Below the pieces are notes generated by a model that had not been told where the DNA came from, searched no databases, and worked only from the letters and a program-made list of their open reading frames with translations. Of a DNA stretch of 5,405 nt, positions 1-5,386 are shown in pieces. The DNA is taken from the NCBI GenBank assembly GCA_036514535.1, contig DATBWZ010000053.1, forward strand, positions 1-5,405, read 5' to 3'. The first letter of the stretch is position 1. Each line of letters starts with the position of its first letter. This DNA comes from DATBWZ01 sp036514535. GTDB taxonomy: Bacteria; JAMCPX01; DATBWZ01. The position numbers and the translations under genes are program-made.

Positions 1-450
1 ACTTCCAAAAGCACATCAACTATTCCCCATTACAAAAATGGCGTTTACAAGGCAGACGAAATTATCGGATATGACAGAATCTACACCCTTGATATTCTGA
101 GAGGAAATGATTCTGTTGCAGGGGTTACGGTTACAGGTCCGGAGAACCACACTATTACAATCGGGAACCCCGGACAGACCCCAAACAGCGTGAAGGCATC
201 CGAACCTGTAACTGTGTACTGGGATCCAGCAGGTTATGCTGATAGCGTTTTGATAGAGACAAATCATTATGAAACATTGCAGGAGGATACGGGTAAATTT
301 GAAATACCAAAGGGTGGGTTTACTGAAGGGGTTCCAGATTATATCCAAATTACAAGAGAGAAGTCTTTGAATCCGGCAGGGGCGCTGGCAGGCTCAATAG
401 TTACAGTAAGGGTCAGAAATTGGCTTGAACCTGTCACGGTTGAGCCATAA
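1..450 (+). CDS. Hypothetical probable secreted protein, C-terminal part (5' end outside window)
   Basis: The frame is open from the first base to the TAA at 448-450, giving 149 residues of a longer protein. I do not recognise the family. The fragment is rich in Thr, Val, Gly, Pro and Asn, has no cysteine and no hydrophobic membrane-spanning segment, and alternates short beta-like stretches (VAGVTVTG, NHTITIG, SVKASEPVTVYWD, SIVTVRVRNW) with turns. That composition is typical of extracellular Ig-like or other beta-sandwich domains of surface and secreted proteins. A GTG at codon 64 (190-192) could be read as a start, but the open frame continues upstream with the same composition, so it is internal. 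The protein ends in a short EPVTVEP tail without a sorting signal. No terminator hairpin with a T tract follows; the palindrome at 459-474 looks regulatory. Function is unknown. Confidence 0.75.
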   Translation, partial: TSKSTSTIPHYKNGVYKADEIIGYDRIYTLDILRGNDSVAGVTVTGPENHTITIGNPGQTPNSVKASEPVTVYWDPAGYADSVLIETNHYETLQEDTGKFEIPKGGFTEGVPDYIQITREKSLNPAGALAGSIVTVRVRNWLEPVTVEP

Positions 451-458
451 AATTACAG

Positions 459-474
459 TGTGATTATTATCACA
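459..474. promoter_or_regulatory. CRP-like operator, TGTGA-N6-TCACA
   Basis: The sequence TGTGATTATTATCACA is a perfect inverted repeat (6-bp arms, 4-base centre) and matches the E. coli CRP consensus TGTGA-N6-TCACA in all ten fixed positions. It begins nine bases after the stop of the upstream gene. Its centre (466.5) lies about 41.5 bases before the start point expected from the -10 box at 497-502, the class II activator position. A member of the CRP/FNR superfamily is therefore the likely binder. Which regulator, and whether this organism's protein reads the same half-site, cannot be told from here. Confidence 0.55.
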
Positions 475-496
475 GACGGGAAACATGGAATATGTT

Positions 497-502
497 TAAA
501 AT
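497..502 (+). promoter_or_regulatory. -10 box TAAAAT of an activator-dependent promoter
   Basis: TAAAAT matches five of six bases of the sigma-70 -10 consensus. No recognisable -35 hexamer lies 16-18 bases upstream; the operator at 459-474 occupies that place, as in class II activated promoters. Transcription would start near 508 and leave a leader of roughly 22 bases containing the Shine-Dalgarno GGAGGAG at 521-527. Confidence 0.4.
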
Positions 503-530
503 AGAAGCAAAAATAAAAAAGGAGGAGAGT

Positions 531-1466
531 ATGAAAAAGACAACAGGAGTAATTTTAGGAGCATTTTTTGCAGCTGCAGCGCTGTTCTTTTTTCAGGCAG
601 GCTGTGGGGGTGGAGGCGGCGGCGGATCCAGCGCTAAGAGCGAACTGGCAAAACTCCAGTCCGCGGATATAAGCGATCCGACGGCAGTAGGCAATATATT
701 TGACGGCGCTATGGGCATGGCTGATGTAGGAATGATGGGAATGGATCGTAGCGGCATGTCCATGATGAAGGCAACGAAGATTCCTGGACTGAAGGCTCTG
801 GGACTTGGAAAAGCAGCGCCGGGAGATTGTATGTCGCAGGATCAGAACAACACGACATGCGAATGTTATGTAAGCGGTACAGTTAGTATCAATGTTGTTG
901 ACAATCAGGATTCCGGGAGTGTGACAATTACATTTAATGATTGTAAGGACGATGCTGATGCGCCGGCAATAAATGGAGAATTTAAGCTCAGCGGTTCAGG
1001 TACAGACACTTCGGCTAAAATTTCTGCTTCTGCCGACCTGACTCAGGGTGAAGGATTCTTCAAGGGCACGGCGACAATATATATTACCTCAGACAATTCA
1101 GGCAACACGACTGTTAAGGCCGAAATAGACTTTTCCGGCGCGGACTGGCAGGAGCCTGACAACATTGGCTATCTCTATCTTAATGGGACGGTCGTTCTTA
1201 CAAGCACCGGTATAATGACTATCAATGGTATAGCCCAGTTCGGAACAACAAAAGACGGCAAGGTAGATGTTGAAGCAAAGAGTATTATATTTGATGCGAA
1301 TACATGCGCATCAGAGCCTGTGTCCGGAACCCTGATTATTTCCTCAGGGGATCAGACAGTAACAATAACCTTTGACGGTGCAGCAACATGCGATGGCAAG
1401 GCTAAGTGCACGGGAGCAATCAGCGGAACCCTTGATCTGGAAACCGGAGAGATAACTCAGCCGTAA
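531..1466 (+). CDS. Putative lipoprotein with Met-rich segment and duplicated beta motif
   Basis: This encodes 311 residues. ATG 531 is chosen because GGAGG (521-525) sits five bases upstream and a signal peptide starts right there; the in-frame ATG at 492 has no ribosome site and lies upstream of the predicted transcript start. The N-terminus is KK followed by a hydrophobic stretch (residues 6-21) and Q-A-G-C25, a probable lipoprotein cleavage site with an unusual Gln at -3. Cys25 is followed by seven glycines, a tether common in lipoproteins of this type. Residues 61-79 hold eight methionines in MxM and MxxM spacing. Seven more cysteines lie at 100, 110, 112, 138, 259, 287 and 293. The rest is Thr/Ser/Gly-rich and beta-like, with two similar blocks (about 114-155 and 264-303), each with VSGT, VTITF, a Cys and I-x-G-x-[FL]-x-L. 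It is probably anchored in the outer membrane or periplasm. The family is not recognised. The gene is monocistronic, with its own promoter and terminator. Confidence 0.85.
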   Translation: MKKTTGVILGAFFAAAALFFFQAGCGGGGGGGSSAKSELAKLQSADISDPTAVGNIFDGAMGMADVGMMGMDRSGMSMMKATKIPGLKALGLGKAAPGDCMSQDQNNTTCECYVSGTVSINVVDNQDSGSVTITFNDCKDDADAPAINGEFKLSGSGTDTSAKISASADLTQGEGFFKGTATIYITSDNSGNTTVKAEIDFSGADWQEPDNIGYLYLNGTVVLTSTGIMTINGIAQFGTTKDGKVDVEAKSIIFDANTCASEPVSGTLIISSGDQTVTITFDGAATCDGKAKCTGAISGTLDLETGEITQP

Positions 1467-1491
1467 CCTTAGGTTTCCGCAAAAGCAATCT

Positions 1492-1529
1492 AAAAGGGCA
1501 GACTTTGTGTCTGCCCTTTTTATTTTTTT
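1492..1529 (+). terminator. Intrinsic terminator after the lipoprotein gene
   Basis: A perfect 12-bp stem (AAAAGGGCAGAC at 1492-1503 with GTCTGCCCTTTT at 1509-1520) has a five-base loop TTTGT and runs into a T-rich tract ending at 1529. It begins 25 bases after the lipoprotein stop and should isolate that unit from the kinase operon. Confidence 0.93.
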
Positions 1530-1533
1530 AAAA

Positions 1534-1562
1534 TTGACAACCCTTTAACCCTTTTATATACT
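1534..1562 (+). promoter_or_regulatory. Sigma-70 promoter of the kinase-FHA operon, leaderless geometry
   Basis: TTGACA (1534-1539) is a perfect -35 box, followed by a 17-base spacer and TATACT (1557-1562), five of six for the -10 box. The usual start point, about seven bases after the -10 box, falls at 1569-1570, which is the A of the kinase ATG or the A just before it. No Shine-Dalgarno sequence lies between promoter and ATG. The mRNA is therefore predicted to be leaderless or to carry a one-base leader. The promoter begins four bases after the preceding terminator's T tract. Confidence 0.8.
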
Positions 1563-1569
1563 CTAATCA

Positions 1570-2958
1570 ATGCTCCATCCTGAACAGATTGACAGATACC
1601 GAATCCTTAACATAATTGCGGAGGGCGCAATGGGAGTTGTCTTCCGCGCTCAGGACCCTGCTGTGGACAGGGAGGTGGCAATCAAGGTGGTGCAGTTCTA
1701 TCCGGGCATGGATCCAGGCAAACAGGAAGAATACAGGAAAAGGTTTACAAGAGAGGCGCAGGTTGTGGGAAGATTAAAGCACCCCAACATTGTCGCGATT
1801 CACGATGCAAGGGAATACCGCGGGTCCCCTTACATTGTAATGGAATATGTGAATGGCACAAACCTTGATGAGATGAGAAAGCAAAATAGCGCCATACAGA
1901 TGGACAAGGCATTGAGATATGCAGAACAGATTGCCTCCGCCCTTGATTATGCTCACTCAAAAGGGATAATCCACCGGGATATAAAGCCGTCAAATATACT
2001 CATAGACAAAGAAGATAATGTCAAGGTCGTTGATTTTGGAATAGCGAAACTTGTTGATTCCGATCTTACACAGCCCTATCAGGTCCTTGGTTCGCCAAGT
2101 TATATGTCGCCTGAACAGATTGCGGGCGGGCCGCTTGATGGAAGGACCGATGTTTTTTCCACCGGAGTGCTTTTGTACTACATAATTACCGGCAGAAAGC
2201 CCTTTGAAGCAGGGAATATTTCAGGGATTGTCCAGCGGATCTTGAATGACAATCCGGAACCGCCATCCAGTATAAACAGGGACATTCCGCGAAATGTGGA
2301 CTACGCTATAATGAGAGCGCTTTCCAAAGAACCTTCAGAGCGGTTTAAATCCCTTGCGGAATTCGTTGCGATGCTTGTTTCTGAACAGATAGAAAGCAAG
2401 AGGGACATCCAGATAAAGTCAATCGCGGATATTTTTCAAAACCTGCTGATGAAGATGAATCTGGATATAGATAGTGTTAATGATTCCGGAGGGGATATCT
2501 TTATTTATGCAATCCGCCAGGATCCGGTGCTGAAGGGCAATTATCTTTTCAGAATATTGCTCAGACCCGACAAAATGAAAGTGAGCGTTTCAACCATCCG
2601 CGAGGCACTCAGGCTGGTTCAGGATAAGAAACTTACAAAATCAATTGTGATTACCAATACCGATTTTACAAAGGAGGCATGGGATTTTATTGAGGGAAAG
2701 CCGGTGGATCTTGTGAATGGCGCCGGACTTGAGAAACTCTTCAAAAAGTACATGCCTGCGGGATTTTATGAACTGAGCCAGAGGCTTCCAAGGAAGAGCG
2801 TGGAATTGTCCCGTCAGGGTCGGAAAAAGGAGGAGGAAGAGACAACCCGTGATGTTACGCCTACAGACAGGATATTCTTTACCAAGACCCAGGAGTCAAG
2901 AAAACGGCTGCAGGAGAAGGGAGATGGGTTTTTCGGAAGTTTTCTCAAGAAGAAGTGA
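1570..2958 (+). CDS. Hanks-type Ser/Thr protein kinase with C-terminal degenerate Mrr-like domain
   Basis: This encodes 462 residues. The kinase domain spans about 9-270 and looks active: glycine loop A17-E-G19-A-M-G22 (first Gly replaced by Ala, as some kinases have), ATP-site Lys39 in VAIK, helix-C Glu62, catalytic HRDIKPSN with Asp137, Lys139 and Asn142, DFG at 155-157, and SPE at 180-182 in place of APE. The P+1 residue is Ser175 rather than the Thr usual in PknB. No membrane segment follows, so the protein is cytosolic and lacks PASTA-type sensors. Residues about 285-394 resemble the Mrr_cat restriction-endonuclease fold, notably the end (KSIVITNTDFTKEAWDFI, then VDLVNGAGLEKLF), but the catalytic Q/E-x-K strand is replaced by FRILLRP, so nuclease activity is unlikely. 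A charged tail (415-462) carries ETTRD and TPTD. The start is supported by the kinase domain beginning at residue 9 and by the promoter geometry. It heads an operon with the FHA gene. The kinase call is firm; the Mrr relation is by eye. Confidence 0.95.
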   Translation: MLHPEQIDRYRILNIIAEGAMGVVFRAQDPAVDREVAIKVVQFYPGMDPGKQEEYRKRFTREAQVVGRLKHPNIVAIHDAREYRGSPYIVMEYVNGTNLDEMRKQNSAIQMDKALRYAEQIASALDYAHSKGIIHRDIKPSNILIDKEDNVKVVDFGIAKLVDSDLTQPYQVLGSPSYMSPEQIAGGPLDGRTDVFSTGVLLYYIITGRKPFEAGNISGIVQRILNDNPEPPSSINRDIPRNVDYAIMRALSKEPSERFKSLAEFVAMLVSEQIESKRDIQIKSIADIFQNLLMKMNLDIDSVNDSGGDIFIYAIRQDPVLKGNYLFRILLRPDKMKVSVSTIREALRLVQDKKLTKSIVITNTDFTKEAWDFIEGKPVDLVNGAGLEKLFKKYMPAGFYELSQRLPRKSVELSRQGRKKEEEETTRDVTPTDRIFFTKTQESRKRLQEKGDGFFGSFLKKK

Positions 2959-2972
2959 TTTTTAGGCAGTTT

Positions 2973-3461
2973 ATGATTGTGCGTTGTCCTTATTGTAATG
3001 CTGTTCTGCGTCTTCCGGAAAAAAGGAAGACAGACAAGGTCAAATGCCCAAAGTGCAAGAAAACAATGTCTTTGAAAAAACAGAACGATGGCACTGCCGT
3101 GGATTCACAGACAATTGTGGCGGGCAGGAAAAGGGGCATTAGCCGTACAATACCTGAAGGGCTTTCAGTGGAACTTGAGATCCTGGAGGGTGAAAAGACA
3201 GGGAAGGCGTTCTCTGTAAAAAAGACAAATGTTGTTGTGGGGCGAAGTGACGGCGATATACGGATTGACGATCATAATGTTTCAAAGAAGCATATGGCTG
3301 TTGAGATTTGGTCAAGTGATAGCATTTATCTGCGGGACCTCGCAAGCACAAACGGAACATATCTCAATGGCGCAAGGATATTCTCCTCAAAGCTCAAGAA
3401 CGGGGATATTATAAAAATTGGCGGGACAAAACTGAGGGTAAGAATCAAAGCGGGGAATTAA
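2973..3461 (+). CDS. Zinc-ribbon plus FHA domain protein
   Basis: This encodes 162 residues from ATG 2973. An N-terminal zinc ribbon of MJ0042 type has C5-x2-C8 and C25-x2-C28. A linker (about 35-63) is rich in Ser and Thr and includes S-Q-T47-I-V and R-T59-I-P. The FHA domain (about 65-158) has the expected residues: G90-R91, S104-x2-H107, S125-T-N127-G128 and N132-G133, which bind phosphothreonine peptides. There is no signal peptide or membrane segment, so it is cytosolic. ATG 2973 is preferred because this ribbon family normally begins M-I-V-x-C-P and TAGG lies six bases upstream. A GTG at 2955 overlaps the kinase stop by four bases (GTGA) and would add six residues with translational coupling. 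Probable role: substrate of, or adaptor for, the kinase encoded just upstream, like GarA/OdhI-type FHA proteins, though those lack this zinc ribbon. Confidence 0.88.
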   Translation: MIVRCPYCNAVLRLPEKRKTDKVKCPKCKKTMSLKKQNDGTAVDSQTIVAGRKRGISRTIPEGLSVELEILEGEKTGKAFSVKKTNVVVGRSDGDIRIDDHNVSKKHMAVEIWSSDSIYLRDLASTNGTYLNGARIFSSKLKNGDIIKIGGTKLRVRIKAGN

Positions 3462-3482
3462 ATTTTTGTCGCGGTTCATCTT

Positions 3483-3533
3483 ATTTCTCAATAAAGAAAT
3501 CGGCGGATTAAGATTGTCCAGGGGATGGACGAT
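3483..3533. other. Two weak hairpins between convergent genes
   Basis: The 88-base gap between the FHA gene and comM holds two small inverted repeats. The first is ATTTCT/AGAAAT (3483-3488 and 3495-3500, six pairs, AT-rich). The second is ATTGTCC/GGACGAT (3513-3519 and 3527-3533, seven pairs with one G-T). Neither is followed by a clean T tract on either strand. They may reduce read-through between the convergent transcripts, but I do not call them intrinsic terminators. Confidence 0.2.
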
Positions 3534-3549
3534 AACCATGCTTCTGGCA

Positions 3550-5091
3550 TTATGATACCCTCTCTATCAATCTGTCCAGCGCCCTGTACTGTATTGCCTC
3601 TGAAATATGTTGCACCCTGATATTTTCTGATCCCTCAAGGTCGGCAATAGTCCTTGCTACTTTAAGTATCCGGTGGTATGCCCTGGCGGACAGGCCGAGT
3701 CTGTCTATGGCGAGTTCAAGCAGTTTGGACGATTCAGGGTCAATACTGCACAATCTCATTATATCCCTCGGACTCATCTGAGAATTCGCATGAATCTTCT
3801 TTTCCCCGAACCTTTTTAGTTGGGCGTTTCTTGCAAATATAACCCTTCGCTGGATCTCCGCTGATGTTTCTCCTGTAGAATTATTGCTGAGATCCCTGTA
3901 TTTAACCGGCGGAACTTCCACAACGATATCAATCCTGTCAAGCAGAGGGCCTGACATCTTCGCCCTGTACCTCATTACATCGTTTACAGAGCATGCGCAT
4001 TCCTTCATGGGGTCGCCGAAGTGCCCGCAGGGACATGGATTCATTGCAGCCACCAGCATGAAGCGCGCAGGATAAGTGAGGCTGACGGCTGCCCTTGAAA
4101 TGGTAACATAGCCGTTTTCCATTGGCTGTCGCAGCGCCTCAAGGACATTTTTTTTGAATTCAGGAAGTTCGTCCAGGAAGAGAACTCCGTTGTGCGCAAG
4201 GCTTACCTCGCCAGGTTTTGGGCGCGCTCCTCCGCCAATAAGCCCCGCATCGGATATGGTGTGGTGGGGTGCGCGAAAGGGCCTGATTGTGATGAGGGTT
4301 GAATCTGCTGAAAGCAATCCCGCTACGCTGTACACCTTTGTCGTCTCCAGCGCTTCCTCAAAGTCCATCCCCGGCATAATCGTTGGAATGCGCATTGCAA
4401 GCATGGTCTTGCCGGTGCCGGGCGGACCAATCATTGCAATATTGTGCAATCCAGCAACAGCAACCTCAATCGCCCTTTTTACATGCTCCTGCCCCTTCAC
4501 ATCGCTGAAATCAACGCTGTAGTTTATGTTTGATGAAAATATATTCTCTATGTTTATGCTTCCGGGAGTTATGGACCTTGCGCTATTTAGAAACTCCACT
4601 ACCTCAGGCAGGCTGGATACGGGCAAAACCGCCATACCGTTTACAACGGCGGCCTCATTTGAATTCTCCTGAGGGAGCAGAATTCCCTTTAGCCCGTAAT
4701 CCCTTGCGGCAACGGCAACGGAGAGCGCCCCTTTGACCGGTTTAATCCTTCCGTCCAGCGAAAGTTCTCCGAGAAGGAGATAGTCATTCAAGCGCTCTGA
4801 ATCCACCTGTCCCTGTGCAGCCAGGATTCCTGTTGCGATGGCAAGGTCAAAGGCCGCGCCCTCTTTTTTAATGTCTGCCGGCGCAAGGTTCACCGTGATC
4901 CGCCTGTTCATCGGAAGATCGTATCCGGAATTTTTTATTGCCGACTTGACCCTGTCCTTGCTCTCCCTCACGGCTCCGTCAGGAAGTCCCACGGTCTGAA
5001 AGAATGGCAGTCCCACGGAGAGGTCCACCTCCACATCAACGCGGTAAGCATCTATTCCAAGAACAGCTGCGGATATGATCTTTGCAAGCAT
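3550..5091 (-). CDS. comM: ComM/YifB family AAA+ ATPase, Mg-chelatase-like (branch-migration helicase)
   Basis: This encodes 513 residues, the full length for the family (E. coli YifB/ComM is about 506). The N-terminal ChlI/Lon-protease-like domain (about 1-165) has the family signatures VGLPDGAVRESKDRV (34-48) and NLAPADIKKEGAAFDL (68-83). The AAA+ core has Walker A G222-PPGTGKT229, the family stretch PFRAPHHTISDAGLIGGG (271-288) and Walker B VLFLDE (303-308). A four-cysteine insert, CPC...CAC (353, 355, 365, 367), probably binds zinc as in many non-enteric members. GPLLDRIDIVVEV (381-393) and the C-terminal lid LSARAYHRILKVARTIADLE (467-486) follow. The start at 5091 has AGGGG seven bases upstream. 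In Vibrio, Haemophilus and Acinetobacter, ComM is a hexameric helicase that extends recombination during natural transformation. Despite older names it is not a magnesium chelatase. It is transcribed toward the kinase operon and appears to be a single gene. Confidence 0.96.
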   Translation of the reverse strand: MLAKIISAAVLGIDAYRVDVEVDLSVGLPFFQTVGLPDGAVRESKDRVKSAIKNSGYDLPMNRRITVNLAPADIKKEGAAFDLAIATGILAAQGQVDSERLNDYLLLGELSLDGRIKPVKGALSVAVAARDYGLKGILLPQENSNEAAVVNGMAVLPVSSLPEVVEFLNSARSITPGSINIENIFSSNINYSVDFSDVKGQEHVKRAIEVAVAGLHNIAMIGPPGTGKTMLAMRIPTIMPGMDFEEALETTKVYSVAGLLSADSTLITIRPFRAPHHTISDAGLIGGGARPKPGEVSLAHNGVLFLDELPEFKKNVLEALRQPMENGYVTISRAAVSLTYPARFMLVAAMNPCPCGHFGDPMKECACSVNDVMRYRAKMSGPLLDRIDIVVEVPPVKYRDLSNNSTGETSAEIQRRVIFARNAQLKRFGEKKIHANSQMSPRDIMRLCSIDPESSKLLELAIDRLGLSARAYHRILKVARTIADLEGSENIRVQHISEAIQYRALDRLIERVS

Positions 5092-5195
5092 CTGCGCACC
5101 CCTGGGATATTTATCGGGTAAGCGGGATGAAAAATTGTATAATTTGCCTGCTTTTTATCTCAAACTTTCTGTCAATATGCTACGGAGGGGATTGC

Positions 5196-5222
5196 ATGCC
5201 AGGATATAAACCTGTTTCCTAA
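5196..5222 (+). CDS. Possible mini-ORF / leader peptide MPGYKPVS
   Basis: ATG at 5196 is followed by seven codons and TAA (5220-5222). GGAGGGG (5184-5190) lies five bases upstream, a better ribosome site than several real genes here have. The peptide itself says nothing about function. GAGGGG (5185-5190) is exactly complementary to CCCCTC (5225-5230) just after the stop, so the ribosome site could be masked in the RNA. It may equally be chance in a non-coding region, and no gene directly downstream is seen for it to regulate. Confidence 0.2.
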   Translation: MPGYKPVS

Positions 5223-5288
5223 CCCCCCTCACTCTGGCGAGAGTATTGGATTATCAAAAGAGGGCATTGGTGTAGGAAAAGATAAAAA

Positions 5289-5317
5289 TTGACAAATAGT
5301 TTTAAATATACAAGAAT
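5289..5317 (+). promoter_or_regulatory. Candidate sigma-70 promoter near right edge
   Basis: A perfect TTGACA (5289-5294), preceded by AAAA like the kinase promoter, is followed after 17 bases by AAGAAT (5312-5317), four of six for the -10 box. The region is AT-rich. It would start a transcript near 5324 and give a leader of about 60 bases before the GTG at 5387. The weak -10 keeps this tentative. Confidence 0.35.
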
Positions 5318-5386
5318 AAAACGGGATCTAAAATGTCTGGTGAAATGAGGTGTTTTCAGGTTTAAGACCTTTGAGGAGACTGAAAA

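Noticed and set aside
459..474. Palindrome as a terminator of the first gene
   Set aside because: The stem is only 6 bp and AT-rich with no T tract after it; the exact match to the CRP consensus and its spacing to a -10 box fit an operator better.
492..530. Upstream in-frame ATG at 492 as the lipoprotein start
   Set aside because: It would place 13 charged residues before the signal peptide, has no ribosome site, and lies upstream of the start point predicted from the -10 box. ATG 531 has GGAGG at ideal spacing.
1745..1993. Antisense open frames inside the kinase gene and similar ones inside the FHA and comM genes
   Set aside because: They are shadows of strongly coding frames, with no ribosome sites, domains or plausible composition.
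3550..5091. Magnesium chelatase subunit for chlorophyll or cobalamin synthesis
   Set aside because: The domain order and signatures (VGLPDxAVRESKDRV, PFRAPHHT, four-Cys insert) are those of ComM/YifB. BchI/ChlI lacks this N-terminal Lon-like domain.
5138..5143. Plus-strand TATAAT as a promoter for the mini-ORF
   Set aside because: No -35 hexamer is present at 16-18 bases upstream, and the TG before it is one base off the extended -10 spacing.
5136..5175. Minus-strand TTGACA (5175-5170) with TATACA (5141-5136) as a comM promoter
   Set aside because: The spacer is 28 bases, far too long for a sigma-70 promoter, and no acceptable -10 box lies 16-18 bases after that TTGACA.
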